A stretch of DNA of 64,000 bases from Agelas oroides. Its lineage: Eukaryota; Porifera; Demospongiae; Agelasida; Agelasidae. Of the stretch, positions 45,801-61,050 are shown one piece after another. The DNA lies in contig OX422197.1 of the NCBI GenBank assembly GCA_949130485.1, positions 2,209,603 through 2,273,602 of the forward strand, read 5' to 3'. Under the pieces are notes generated by a model, which saw nothing but the letters and a program-made list of their open reading frames with translations, was not told the origin of the DNA and did no database searches. Positions within the stretch are counted from its first letter, which is position 1. Each line of letters begins with the position of its first letter. A program made the position numbers and the translations under genes.

Positions 45801-48800
45801 TCTTCACTGTACTTGACTGTACTACATTCTACCATGGCTGTACTTGGTTCCACTTAGCTCTACTACACTCTACCACGGTCTACTACATTCTACCAAGGCT
45901 CTACTTGACTCTACATGATTCTACTACATTCTACCTTGACTCTACTTGGATGTACCTAGCTCTACTACACTCTGCCATGGGTCTACTACATTCTACCAAG
46001 GCTCTACTTCACTGTACATGACTCTACTACATTCTACAAAGGCCCTATACTACGTGACTCTACTTCACTCTACTACACTCCACCGTGGCTCTACGTGGCT
46101 CCACTTGACTCTACTATACTCTACCATGGTCTACTCCATTCTACCAAGGCTCTACGTGACTCTACATGACTCTACTACATTCTACCATGGATCTACTTGA
46201 CTCTACTTGACTGTACTACACTCTACTATGCTTCTACTACATTCTACCAAGGCTCTACTTGACTCTACATGACTCTACTTCTCTCTACCATGACTCTACT
46301 TGGCTGTACCTGTCTGTACTACACTCTACCATGGCTCTACTACATTCTACCAAGGCTCTACTTGACTCTACATGACTCTACTTCATTCTACCATTGCTCT
46401 TCTTGACTCTACTTGACTCTACTACACTCTACCATGGCTGTACTTGGTTCTACTTAGCTCTACTACACCCTATCATTGCTCTTCTACATTCTACCATGGG
46501 TCTATTTGCCTCAACATGACTCTACTACACTCTACCATGGCTCTACTTGTCTGTACCTGGCTCTACTACACTCTGCCATGGCTCTACTACATTCTACCAA
46601 TGCTCTACTTGACTCTACATGACTCTACTACATTCTCCCATGGCCCTATATATACTTGACTCTACTTGACTCTACTACAGTCTACCATGGCTCTACGTGG
46701 ATCTACTTGACTCTACTACACTCTACCATGGTCTACTTGACGCTACATGACTCTACTACACTCTACCATGGCTGTACTTGGTTCTACTTAGCTCTACTAC
46801 ACCCTATCATTGCTCTTCTACATTCTACCATGGGTCTATTTGCCTCAACATGACTCTACTACACTCTACCATCGCTCTACATGGCTGTACCTGGCTCTAC
46901 TTCACTCTCCCATGGCTCTACTACATTCTACCAATGCTCTACTTGAGACTCTACATGACTCTACTACATTCTCCCATGGCCCTACTTGACTCTACTTCAC
47001 TCTACTACAGTCTACCATGGCTCTACGTGGCTCTACTTGACTCTACTACACTCTACCATGGTCTACTTGACGCTACATGACTCTACTACATTCTACCATG
47101 GCTCTACTTGACTGTACTTGACTGTACTAAACTCTACTATGGCTCTACTACATTCTAGCAAGGCTCTACTTGACTCTACACGACTCTACTACTCTCTACC
47201 AAGACTCTACTTGGATGTACCTGTCTGTACTACACTCTACCATGGCTCTATACTACATTCCACGAAGGCTCTACTTGACTCTACATGACTCTACTTCATT
47301 CTACCATTGGTCTTCTTGACTCTACTTGACTCTACTACACTCTACCATGGCTGTACTTGGTTCTACTTAGCTCTACTACACGGTATCATTGCTCTTCTAC
47401 ATTCTACCATGGCTCTATTTGCCTCAACATGACTACTACACTCTACCATGGCTCTACTTGGCTGTACCTGGCTCTACTACACTCTGCCATGGCTCTACTA
47501 CATTGTACCAATGCTCTACTTGACTCTACATGACTGTACTACATTCTACCAAGGCTCTACTTGACTGTACATGACTCTACTACTTTCTACAAAGGCCCTA
47601 CTTGACTCTACTTCACTCTACTACACTCGACCATGGCTCTACGTGGCTCTACTTGACTCTACTATACTCTACCATCGTCTACTACATTCTACCAAGGCTC
47701 TACTTGACTCTACATGACTCTACTACATTCTACCATGGCTCTACTTGACTCTACTTGACTGTTCTAAACTCTACTATGGCTCTACTACATTCTACCAAGG
47801 CTCTACTTGAATCTACACGACTCTACTACTCTCTACCATGACCCTATACTTGGATGTACCTGTCTGTACTACACTCTACCATGGCTCTACTACATTCTAT
47901 CAAGGCTCTACTTGACTCTACATGACTCTACTTCATTCCACCATTGCTCTTCTTGACTCTCCTTGACTGTACTATACACTCTACCATGGCTGTACTTGGT
48001 TCTACTTAGCTCTACTACTCTGTACCATGGTCTACTACATTCTACCAAGGCTCTACTCGACTGTACATGACTCTACTACATTCTACCATGGCTCTACTTG
48101 ACTCTACTTGACTGTACTAAACTCTACTATGCCTCTACTACATTCTACCAAGGCTCTACTTGACTCTACACGACTCTACTACTCTCCACCATGACTCTAC
48201 TTGGATGTACCTGTCTGTACTACACTCCACCATGGCTCTACTACATTCTGCCAAGGCTCTACTTGACTCTACATGACTCTCCTTCATTCCACCATTGCTC
48301 TTCTTGACTCTACTTGACTGTACTACATTCTACCATGGCTGTACTTGGTTCCACTTAGCTCTACTACACTCTACCATGGTCTACTACATTCTACCAAGGC
48401 TCTACTTGACTCTACATGATTCTACTACATTCTACCTTCGCTTTACTTGGATGTACCTGACTCTACTACACTCTGCCATGGCTCTACTACATTCTACCAA
48501 GGCTCTACTTCACTGTACATGACTCTACTACATTCTACAAAGGCCCTACTTGACTCTACTTCACTCTACTACACTCCACCGTGGCTCTACGTGGCTCTAC
48601 ATGACTCTACTATACTCTACCATGGTCTACTCCATTCTACCAAGGCTCTTCTTGACTCTACATGACTCTACTACATTCTATACCATGGATCTACTTGACT
48701 CTACTTGACTGTACTAAACTCTACTATGGCTCTACTACATTCTACCAAGGCTCTACTTGACTCTACATGACTCTACTTCATTCCACCATTGCTCTTCCTG

Positions 48801-49355
48801 ACTCTACTTGACTGTAGTACATTCTACCATGGCTGTACTTGGTTCCACTTAGCTCTACTACACTCTACCATGGTCTACTACATTCTACCAAGGCTCTACT
48901 TGACTCTACGTGATTCTAAAACATTCTACCTTCGCTCTACTTGGATGTACCTGGCTCTACTACACTCTGCCATGGCTCTACTACATTCTACCAAGGCTCT
49001 ACTTCACTGTGCATGACTCTACTACATTCTACAAAGGCCCTACTTGACTCTACTTCACTCTACTACACTCCACCGTGGCTCTACGTGGCTCTACTTGACT
49101 CTACTATACTCTACCATGGTCTACTCCATTCTACCAAGCCTCTACTTGACTCTACATGACTCTACTACATTCTACCATGGATCTACTTGACTCTACTTGA
49201 CTGTACTAAACTCTACTATGGCTCTACTACATTCTACCAAGGCTCTACTTGACTCTACATGACTCTACTTCATTCCACCATTGCTCTTCCTGACTCTACT
49301 TGACTGTAGTACATTCTACCATGGCTGTACTTGGTTCCACTTAGCTCTACTACAC
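42900..49355 (+). repeat. Satellite 2, first block: CTCTAC units of 10-11 bp
   Basis: A tandem of decamers and undecamers such as CTCTACTTGA, CTCTACATGA, CTCTACTACA and TTCTACCATGG. Common groupings are 10+10+10+11 = 41 bp and 10+11 = 21 bp. Many units end in CCATGG or CCAAGG. The + strand is rich in C and T and poor in G, and CpG is nearly absent. The plus strand has many open frames rich in L, Y, S and T (up to 142 codons), but these follow the repeat, shift frame with its period, and have no start or splice logic, so no gene is called. Confidence 0.95.
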
Positions 49356-51761
49356 TAGCGATCTCCAACCTGTATGATTTTACACTCTGTAGTATAAAAA
49401 TTTGAATGCAAAAACTGATAATGAAGATGTCTTCGTTGGTTGATCACGAGAAAGCCCAGTCACTGCCCTTCCAAACAAAATTTGTTTCGTGCAAATCGGG
49501 CGAGTATTTCCGGAGTTACGCGTTAACGATTTTTCTTACGTAAATCTACAATGGTTAACTAATGCGGAATAGAAATTGATAATAATTTGTATTGGATTTA
49601 TGGCACCGCCTACTGTTCATTTTGCGACGTGTTTCCGCAACTGGATAAGCTGTTTCTGAGCCGTTTGACTGCTCCAAGGTAAATCCAGGACCCTGATTTC
49701 AGATCTGGGTGTTGTTTTACGTCAAAAAATATGGATCTGTCGGTAAGCGAGTTAAAAGCAGCCCAAAATTCAGCACAAAATGTTTAACGGTGGATTACTC
49801 CCCATATTACAAGTAGATACAGGTTCGTTAGCACGAGCTTGATATACCCAGGACTGGATGCAGTTAATACATGTCCCTTGTTACTCCGGATTGTTATTTA
49901 GATCCTGCTGACACTGAATTGCTGAGATAATTCTGTGCAAACAATAATTTCCACGTGCCTAGCTTGTCCCCAGGCCCTATAGCTGCACAGCTGGGCACTA
50001 TGCAGGTCCCTGGAATCCGTGTTGAGACGGAAAAAGTAGTTGAGAGAGAAAATAGTGCAGTATTGACTATGCCAGATGCATGATGGTGTCAGAAATAAAC
50101 GAAGGTCAATGTCTGCAAATATGAAGACTCTCAAGCCTCGGATTGACCTTAGAAAGCAAGTATACTAGGGCTAAATTACCCAGACAAAGAAGTCTTTCTG
50201 AATCACAAGCAATTTTCAGTGGCTGAGCTACTCACTCACTTTGAGAACTTGAATTAAGACAACTCCAACTCCACTTGATGGTCATGGTGAACCTCAATTG
50301 GGCCCAAGTGGTGTAATAAAGAGGGTGTACAATACTGGTATACAGCTCATATCTAGAATACAGCTTCAGAAAGTGCACAATGTACGAATGTACAATATGA
50401 GAAAGGTGTTCTTACGCTAGGACTTTCATGAAGATATAGCAAGAAAATAGGGATTCGAATGTTTATAATCTTATTCCACTGTGTGGTGTGTCAAAAATAG
50501 CGAACAAAACATAAGTTTGTGACATTCGGTAAAACTTCTGTACTGCAAGTGAGATATAGTGAGAATTAGTGGATAATGTCCAGGGTATTCAATTGAAGCC
50601 ATACAAGTTTGCACACTTCAAATTAAAAAATTTGATTTATATTAGCCTGTTTGGTGCAAGTTTCATGTTGATAGCTTGTTCGGAAGTGAAGATATTGAAA
50701 AAGAGAAAGGAGTGCTATTAGCATGGTTACGGTGCCATGTTTTCTATGGAAAATCTGGACAACCAGACTTTTACTTCTAAAAATCATAACTTAGGCCACG
50801 AATGAGATACAAACGTCAAACTTACACTAATATCAATCACTCTGGCTGTAAAAATTTTCTAAGCACTTTTCTTGTTGCATTTGTAAGGTTTCAATTTTAG
50901 TTGGAGATCGCTAACTACACTCTACCATGGTCTACTATACATTCTACCAAGGCTCTACTTGACTCTACGTGATTCTACTACATTCTACCTTCGCTCTACT
51001 TGGATGTACCTGGCTCTACTACACTCTGCCATGGCTCTACTACATTCCACCAAGGCTCTACTTCACTGTACATGACTCTACTACATTCTACAAAGGCCCT
51101 ACTTGACTCTACTTCACTCTACTACACTCCACCGTGGCTCTACGTGGCTCTACTTGACTCTACTATACTCTACCATGGTCTACTCCATTCTACCAAGCCT
51201 CTACTTGACTCTACATCACTCTACTACATTCTACCATGGATCTACTTGACTCTACTTGACTGTACTAAACTCTACTATGGCTCTACTACATTCTACCAAG
51301 GCTCTACTTGACTCTACATGACTCTACTTCATTCTACCATTGCTCTTCTTGACTCTACTACACTCTACCATGGCTGTACTTGGTTCTACTTAGCTCTAGT
51401 ACACCCTATCTTTGCTCTTCTACATTCTACCATGGGTCTATTTGCCTCAACATGACTATACTACACTCTACCATGGCTCTACTTGGCTGTACCTGGCTCT
51501 ACTACACTCTGCCATGGCTCTACTACATTCTACCAATGCTCTACTTGACTCTACATGACTCTACTACATTCTCCCATGGCCCTACTTGACTCTACGTGGC
51601 TCTACTTGACTCTATTACACTCTACCATGGTCTACTTGACGCTACATGACTCTACTACACTCTACCATGGTCTACTAAATTCTACCCAGACTCCACTTCA
51701 CTCTACATGACTCTACTACATTCTACCATGGCTCTACTTGCCTGTACATAACTCTACTACA
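48225..51761 (+). repeat. 3537-bp tandem duplication, first copy
   Basis: Every landmark from about 48225 recurs 3537 bp further on, including the 1558-bp element and its satellite flanks. Limits are approximate because both ends lie in satellite 2. Confidence 0.85.
49356..50913. mobile_element. 1558-bp inverted-repeat element, copy 1
   Basis: Starts TAGCGATCTCCAAC and ends with the exact complement. Flanking satellite is duplicated as ACTACAC (7 bp) or ACTACACT (8 bp, if the first T is counted as target). TAGNG start and 8-bp duplication would fit a hAT-type element, but repetitive flanks make the duplication length ambiguous. The interior has no recognisable transposase; the longest frame (78 codons, minus, 49898-50134) has no motif. 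It is thus a non-autonomous element or one of an unknown family. Confidence 0.8.
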
Positions 51762-52892
51762 CTCCACCATGGCTCTACTACATTCTGCCAAGGCTCTACT
51801 TGACTCTACATGACTCTCCTTCATTCCACCATTGCTCTTCTTGACTCTACTTGACTGTACTACATTCTACCATGGCTGTACTTGGTTCCACTTAGCTCTA
51901 CTACACTCTACCATGGTCTACTACATTCTACCAAGGCTCTACTTGACTCTACATGATTCTACTACATTCTACCTTCGCTTTACTTGGATGTACCTGACTC
52001 TACTACACTCTGCCATGGCTCTACTACATTCTACCAAGGCTCTACTTCACTGTACATGACTCTACTACATTCTACAAAGGCCCTACTTGACTCTACTTCA
52101 CTCTACTACACTCCACCGTGGCTCTACGTGGCTCTACATGACTCTACTATACTCTACCATGGTCTACTCCATTCTACCAAGGCTCTTCTTGACTCTACAT
52201 GACTCTACTACATTCTATACCATGGATCTACTTGACTCTACTTGACTGTACTAAACTCTACTATGGCTCTACTACATTCTACCAAGGCTCTACTTGACTC
52301 TACATGACTCTACTTCATTCCACCATTGCTCTTCCTGACTCTACTTGACTGTAGTACATTCTACCATGGCTGTACTTGGTTCCACTTAGCTCTACTACAC
52401 TCTACCATGGTCTACTACATTCTACCAAGGCTCTACTTGACTCTACGTGATTCTAAAACATTCTACCTTCGCTCTACTTGGATGTACCTGGCTCTACTAC
52501 ACTCTGCCATGGCTCTACTACATTCTACCAAGGCTCTACTTCACTGTGCATGACTCTACTACATTCTACAAAGGCCCTACTTGACTCTACTTCACTCTAC
52601 TACACTCCACCGTGGCTCTACGTGGCTCTACTTGACTCTACTATACTCTACCATGGTCTACTCCATTCTACCAAGCCTCTACTTGACTCTACATGACTCT
52701 ACTACATTCTACCATGGATCTACTTGACTCTACTTGACTGTACTAAACTCTACTATGGCTCTACTACATTCTACCAAGGCTCTACTTGACTCTACATGAC
52801 TCTACTTCATTCCACCATTGCTCTTCCTGACTCTACTTGACTGTAGTACATTCTACCATGGCTGTACTTGGTTCCACTTAGCTCTACTACAC
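50914..52892 (+). repeat. Satellite 2, second block
   Basis: Same decamer/undecamer satellite between the two copies of the 1558-bp element. It contains the junction of the 3537-bp duplication at about 51761. Confidence 0.95.
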
Positions 52893-55298
52893 TAGCGATC
52901 TCCAACCTGTATGATTTTACACTCTGTAGTATAAAAATTTGAATGCAAAAACTGATAATGAAGATGTCTTCGTTGGTTGATCACGAGAAAGCCCAGTCAC
53001 TGCCCTTCCAAACAAAATTTGTTTCGTGCAAATCGGGCGAGTATTTCCGGAGTTACGCGTTAACGATTTTTCTTACGTAAATCTACAATGGTTAACTAAT
53101 GCGGAATAGAAATTGATAATAATTTGTATTGGATTTATGGCACCGCCTACTGTTCATTTTGCGACGTGTTTCCGCAACTGGATAAGCTGTTTCTGAGCCG
53201 TTTGACTGCTCCAAGGTAAATCCAGGACCCTGATTTCAGATCTGGGTGTTGTTTTACGTCAAAAAATATGGATCTGTCGGTAAGCGAGTTAAAAGCAGCC
53301 CAAAATTCAGCACAAAATGTTTAACGGTGGATTACTCCCCATATTACAAGTAGATACAGGTTCGTTAGCACGAGCTTGATATACCCAGGACTGGATGCAG
53401 TTAATACATGTCCCTTGTTACTCCGGATTGTTATTTAGATCCTGCTGACACTGAATTGCTGAGATAATTCTGTGCAAACAATAATTTCCACGTGCCTAGC
53501 TTGTCCCCAGGCCCTATAGCTGCACAGCTGGGCACTATGCAGGTCCCTGGAATCCGTGTTGAGACGGAAAAAGTAGTTGAGAGAGAAAATAGTGCAGTAT
53601 TGACTATGCCAGATGCATGATGGTGTCAGAAATAAACGAAGGTCAATGTCTGCAAATATGAAGACTCTCAAGCCTCGGATTGACCTTAGAAAGCAAGTAT
53701 ACTAGGGCTAAATTACCCAGACAAAGAAGTCTTTCTGAATCACAAGCAATTTTCAGTGGCTGAGCTACTCACTCACTTTGAGAACTTGAATTAAGACAAC
53801 TCCAACTCCACTTGATGGTCATGGTGAACCTCAATTGGGCCCAAGTGGTGTAATAAAGAGGGTGTACAATACTGGTATACAGCTCATATCTAGAATACAG
53901 CTTCAGAAAGTGCACAATGTACGAATGTACAATATGAGAAAGGTGTTCTTACGCTAGGACTTTCATGAAGATATAGCAAGAAAATAGGGATTCGAATGTT
54001 TATAATCTTATTCCACTGTGTGGTGTGTCAAAAATAGCGAACAAAACATAAGTTTGTGACATTCGGTAAAACTTCTGTACTGCAAGTGAGATATAGTGAG
54101 AATTAGTGGATAATGTCCAGGGTATTCAATTGAAGCCATACAAGTTTGCACACTTCAAATTAAAAAATTTGATTTATATTAGCCTGTTTGGTGCAAGTTT
54201 CATGTTGATAGCTTGTTCGGAAGTGAAGATATTGAAAAAGAGAAAGGAGTGCTATTAGCATGGTTACGGTGCCATGTTTTCTATGGAAAATCTGGACAAC
54301 CAGACTTTTACTTCTAAAAATCATAACTTAGGCCACGAATGAGATACAAACGTCAAACTTACACTAATATCAATCACTCTGGCTGTAAAAATTTTCTAAG
54401 CACTTTTCTTGTTGCATTTGTAAGGTTTCAATTTTAGTTGGAGATCGCTAACTACACTCTACCATGGTCTACTATACATTCTACCAAGGCTCTACTTGAC
54501 TCTACGTGATTCTACTACATTCTACCTTCGCTCTACTTGGATGTACCTGGCTCTACTACACTCTGCCATGGCTCTACTACATTCCACCAAGGCTCTACTT
54601 CACTGTACATGACTCTACTACATTCTACAAAGGCCCTACTTGACTCTACTTCACTCTACTACACTCCACCGTGGCTCTACGTGGCTCTACTTGACTCTAC
54701 TATACTCTACCATGGTCTACTCCATTCTACCAAGCCTCTACTTGACTCTACATCACTCTACTACATTCTACCATGGATCTACTTGACTCTACTTGACTGT
54801 ACTAAACTCTACTATGGCTCTACTACATTCTACCAAGGCTCTACTTGACTCTACATGACTCTACTTCATTCTACCATTGCTCTTCTTGACTCTACTACAC
54901 TCTACCATGGCTGTACTTGGTTCTACTTAGCTCTAGTACACCCTATCTTTGCTCTTCTACATTCTACCATGGGTCTATTTGCCTCAACATGACTATACTA
55001 CACTGAACCATGGCTCTACTTGGCTGTACCTGGCTCTACTACACTCTGCCATGGCTCTACTACATTCTACCAATGCTCTACTTGACTCTACATGACTCTA
55101 CTACATTCTCCCATGGCCCTACTTGACTCTACGTGGCTCTACTTGACTCTATTACACTCTACCATGGTCTACTTGACGCTACATGACTCTACTACACTCT
55201 ACCATGGTCTACTAAATTCTACCCAGACTCCACTTCACTCTACATGACTCTACTACATTCTACCATGGCTCTACTTGCCTGTACATAACTCTACTACA
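51762..55298 (+). repeat. 3537-bp tandem duplication, second copy
   Basis: Almost identical to the first copy. One visible difference is ACACTCTACCATGG (51471 region) versus ACACTGAACCATGG (55008 region). Such identity over a 1558-bp unique insert means a very recent duplication or an assembly duplication. Confidence 0.85.
52893..54450. mobile_element. 1558-bp inverted-repeat element, copy 2
   Basis: Same length and same satellite flanks as copy 1, at exactly 3537 bp distance. It was therefore carried by the segmental duplication, not by a second transposition. Confidence 0.85.
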
Positions 55299-57799
55299 CT
55301 CTACCATGGTCTACTCCATTCTACCAAGGCTCTACTTGACTCTACATGACTCTACTTCATTCCACCATTGCTCTTCTTGACTCTACTTGACTGTACTACA
55401 TTCTACCATGGCTGTACTTCGTTCCATTTAGCTCTACTACACTCTACCATGGTCTACTACATTCTACCAAGGCTCTACTTGACTCTACATGATTCTACTA
55501 CATTCTACCTTCGCTCTACTTGGCTGTACCTGGATCTTCTACACTCTGCCATGGCTCTACTACATTCTACCAAGGCTCTACTTCACTATACATGACTCTA
55601 CTACATTCTACAAAGGCCCTTCTTGACTCTACTTCACTCTACTACACTCCACCGTGGCTCTACGTGGCTCTACTCGACTCTACTATGCTCTACCATGGTC
55701 TACTCCATTCAACCAAGGCTCTATACTTAACTCTACATGATTCTACTACATTCTACCATGGATCTACTTGACTCTACTTGACTGTACTAAACTCTACTAT
55801 GGCTCTACTACGTTCTACCAAGGCTCTACTTGACTCTACATGACTCTACTTCATTCTACCATTCCTCTTCTTGACTCTACTTGACTCTACTACACTCTAC
55901 CATGGCTGTACTTGGTTCTACTTAGCTCTACTACACCCTATATCATTGCTCTTCTACATTCTACCATGGGTCTATTTGCCTCAACATGACTCTACTACAC
56001 TCTACCATGGCTCTACTTCGCTGTACTTGGCTCTACTACACTCTGCCATGGCTCTACTACATTCTACCAATGCTCTACTTGACTCTACATGACTCTACTA
56101 CATTCTCCCATGTCCCTACGTGACTCTACTTCATTCTACTACAGTCTACCATGGCTCTACGTGGCTCTACTTGACTCTACTACACTCTACCATGGTCTAC
56201 TTGACGCTACATGACTCAACTACATTCTACCATGGCTCTAATTGACTCTACTTGACTGTACTACACACTGCCATGGCTCTACTACATTCTACCAAGGCTC
56301 TACTTGACTCTATACGACTCTACTACTCTCTACCATGATTCTACTTGGCTGTACCTGTCTGTACTACACTCTGCAATGGCTCTACTACATTCTACCAAGG
56401 CTCTACTTGGCTGAACCTGGCTGTACTACACTCTGCCATGCCTCTACTACATTCTACCAAGGCTCTTGGCTGTACATGACTCTACTACATTCTACAAAGG
56501 CCCTACATGACTCTACTTCACTCTACTACACTCCACCATGGCTCTGCGTGGCTCTACTTCACTCTACTATACTCTACCAAGGTCTACTACATTCTACCAA
56601 GGCTCTACTTGACTCTACATGACTCTACTACATTCTACCATGGCTCTACTTGACTCTACTTGACTGTACTAAACTCTACTATGGCTCTACTACATTCTAC
56701 CAAGGCTCTACTTGACTCTACACAACTCTACTACTCTCTACCATGACTCTACTTGGATGTACCTGTCTGTACTACACTCCACCATGGCTCTACTACATTC
56801 TACCAAGACTCTACTTGACTCTACATGACTCTACTTCATTCTACCTTGGCTCTACTTGGCTGTATCTGGCTCTACTACACTCTGCCATGGCTCTGCTACA
56901 TTCTACCAAGGCTCTACTTCACTTTACATGACTCTACTACATTCTACAAAGGCCCTACTTGACTCTACTTCACTCTACTACACTCCACCATGGCTCTACG
57001 TAGCTCTACTTGACTCCACTATACTCTACCATGGTCTACTCCATTCTACCAAGGCTCTACTTGACTCTACATGACTCTACTACATTCTACCATGGATCTA
57101 CTTGACTCTACTTGACTGTACTAAACTCTACTATGGCTCTACTACATTCTACTAAGGCTCTACTTGACTCTACACGACTCTACTACTCTCTACCATGACT
57201 CTCCTTGGCTGTACCTGTCTGTACTACACTCTACCATGGCTCTACTACATTCTACCAAGGCTCTACTTGTCTCTACAAGATTCTACTTCATTCTACCATT
57301 GCTCTTCTTGACTCTACTTGACTCTACTACACTCTAACATGGCTGCATGTACTTGGTTCTACTTAGCTCTACTGCACCCTATCATATTGCTCTTCTACAT
57401 TCTACCATGGGTCTATTTGCCTCAACATGACCCTACTACACTCTACCATGGCTCTACTTGGCTGTACCTGGCTCTACTACACTCTGCCATGGCTCTACTT
57501 GGCTGTACCTGGCTCTACTATACTCTACCATGGTCTACTACATTCTACCAAGGCTCTCCTTGACTCTACATGACTCTACTTCATTCCACCATTGCTCTTC
57601 TAGACTCTACTTGACTGTACTACATTCTACCATGGCTGTACTTGGTTCCATTTAGCTCTACTACACTCTACCATGGTCTACTACATTCTACCAAGGCTCT
57701 ACTTGACTCTACATGATTCTAGTACATTCTAGCTTGGCTCTACTTGACTGTACATGGCTCTACTACACTCTGCCATTGCTCTACTACATTCTACCAACG

Positions 57800-60700
57800 C
57801 TCTACTTCACTGTACATGACTCTACTACATTCTACAAAGGCCCTTCTTGACTCTACTTCACTCTACTACACTCCACCGTGGCTCTACGTGGCTCTACTAG
57901 ACTCTACTATACTCTACCTTGGTCTACTCCATTCTACCAAGGCTCTACTTGACTCTACATGATTCTACTACATTCTACCATGGATCTACTTGACTCTACT
58001 TGACTGTACTAAACTCTACTATTGTTCTACTACATTCTACCAAGGCTCTACTTGACTCTACACGACTCTACTACTCTCTACAATGACTCTACTTGGCTGT
58101 ACCTGTCTGTACTACACTCTACCATGGCTCTACTACATTCTACCAAGGCTATACTTGAATCTACATGACTCTACTTCATTCTACCATTCCTCTTCTTGAC
58201 TCTACTTGACTCTACTACACTCTACCATGGCTGTACTTGGTTCTACTTAGCTCTACTACACCCTATCATTGTTCTTCTACATTCTACCATGGGTCTATTT
58301 GCCTCAACATGACTCTACTACACTCTACCATGGCTCTACTTCGCTGTACTTGGCTCTACTACACTCTGTCATGGCTCTACTACATTCTACCAATGCTCTA
58401 CTTAACTCTACATGACTCTACTACATTCTTCCATGGCCCTACATAACTCTACTTCACTCTACTACAGTCTACCATGGCTCTACGTGGCTCTACTTGACTG
58501 TACTACACTCTACCATGGTCTACTAGACGCTACATGACTCTACTACATTCTACCATGGCTCTAATTGACTCTACTTGACTGTATTACACACTGCCATGGC
58601 TCTACTACATTCTACCAAGGCTCTCCTTGACTCTATACGACTCTACTACTCTCTACCATGATTCTACTTGGCTCTACCTGTCTGTACTACACTCTACAAT
58701 GGCTCTACTACATTCTACCAAGGCTCTACTTGGCTGAACCTGGCTGTACTACACTCTGCCATGGCTCTACTACATTCTACCAAGGCTCTTCGCTGTACAT
58801 GACTCTACTACATTCTACAAAGGCCCTACTTGACTCTACTTCACTCTACTTCACTCCACCATGGCTCTGCGTCGCTCTACTTGACTCTACTATACTCTGC
58901 CAAGGTCTACTACATTCTACCAAGGCTCTACTTGACTCTACATGACTCTACTACATTCTACCATAGCTCTACTTCCCTCTACTTGACTGTACTAAACTCT
59001 ACTATGGCTCTACTACATTCTACCAAGGCTCTACTTGACTCTACACGACTCTACTACTCTCTACCATGACTCTACTTGGATGTACCTGTCTGTACTACAC
59101 TCCACCATGGCTCTACTACATTCTACCAAGGCTCTACTTGACTCTACACGACTTTACTACTCTCTACCATGACTCTACTTGGCTGTACCTGTCTCTACTA
59201 CACTCCACCATTGCTCTACTACATTCTACCAAGGCTCTACTTGACTCTACATGACTCTACTTCATTCCACCATTGCTCTTCTTGACTCTACTTGACTGTA
59301 CTACATTCTGCCATGGCTGTACTTGGTTCCACTTAGCTCTACTACACTCTACCATGGTCTACTACATTCTACCAAGGCTCTACTTGACTCTACATGATCC
59401 TACTACATCCTACCTTGGCTCTACTTGGCTGTACCTGGCTGTACGACACTCTGCCATGGCTCTACTACATTCTACCAAGGCTCTACTTCACTTTACATGA
59501 CTCTACTACATTCTACAAAGGCCCTTCTTGACTCTACTTCACTCTACTATACTCTACCATGGTCTACTCCATTCTACCAAGGCTCTACTTGACTCTACAT
59601 GATTCTACTGCATTCTAACATGGATCTACTTGACTCTACTTGACTGTACTAAACTCTACTATGGCTCTACTCCATTCTACCAAGGCTCTACTTGACTCTA
59701 CACGACTCTACTACTCTCTACAATGACTCTACTTGGCTGTACCTGTCTGTACTACACTCTACCATGGCTCTACTACATTCTACCAAGGCTCTACTAGACT
59801 CTACATGACTCTACTTCATTCTACCAATCCTCTTCTTAACTCTACTTGACTCTACTACACTCTACCATGGCTGTACTTGGTTCTACTTAGCTCTACTACA
59901 CCCTATCATTGCTCTTCTACATTCTACCATGGGTCTATTTGCCTAAACATGACTCTACTACACTCTACCATGGCTCTACTTCGCTGTACTTGGCTCTACT
60001 ACACTCTGCCATGGCTCTACTACATTCTACCAATGCTCTACTTGACTCTACATGACTCTACTACATTCTCCCATGGCCCTACGTGACTCTACTTCACTCT
60101 ACTACAGTCTACCATGGCTCTACGTGGCTCTACTTGACTCTACTACACTCTACCATGGTCTACTTGACGCTACATGACTCTACTACATTCTACCATGGCT
60201 CTAATTGACTCTACTTGACTGTACTACACACTGCCATGGCTCTACTACATTCTACCAAGGCTCTACTTGACTCTATACGACTCTACTACTCTCTATCATG
60301 ATTCTACTTGGCTGTACCTGTCTGTACTACACTCTACAATGGCTCTACTACATTCTACCAAGGCTCTACTTGGCTGAACCTGGCTGTACTACACTCTGCC
60401 ATGGCTCTACTGCATTCTACCAAGGCTCTTGGCTGTACATGACTCTACTACATTCTACAAAGGCCCTACTTGACTCTACTTCACTCTACTACACTCCACC
60501 ATGGCTCTGAGTGGCTCTACTTGACTCTACTATACGCTACCAAGGTCTACTACATTCTACCAAGGCTCTACTTGACTCTACATGACTCTACTACATTCTA
60601 CCATGGCTCTACTTCACTCTACTTGACTGTACTAAACTCTACTATGGCTCTACTACATTCTACCAAGGCTCTACTTGACTCTACACGACTCTACTACTCT

Positions 60701-61050
60701 CTACCATGACTCTACTTGGATGTACCTGTCTGTACTACACTCCACCATGGCTCTACTACATTCTACCAAGGCTCTACTTGACTCTACATGATCCTACTAC
60801 ATTCTACCTTGGCTCTACTTGGCTGTACCTGGCTATACTACACTCTACCATGGCTCTACTACATTCTACCAAGGCTCTACTTCACTTTACATGACTCTAC
60901 TACATTCTACAAAGGCCCTTCTTGACTCTACTTCACTCTACTACACTCCACCGTGGCTGTATGTGGCTCTACTGGACTCTACTATACTCTACCATGGTCT
61001 ACTCCATTCTACCAAGGCTATACTTGACTCTACATGATTCTAATACATTC
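57800..61050 (+). repeat. 1640-bp higher-order repeat in satellite 2
   Basis: Landmarks at 57961, 58237, 58658, 58830 and 59066 recur at 59601, 59877, 60298, 60470 and 60706, all 1640 bp apart, with private variants such as TTGGCTGAACCTGG and CACTACAATGACTC-type units. Limits are approximate. Confidence 0.7.

Noticed and set aside
49898-50134. 78-codon minus-strand frame inside the 1558-bp element, and its copy at 53435-53671
   Set aside because: No transposase or other motif. Its identity between copies follows from the recent duplication, not from selection.
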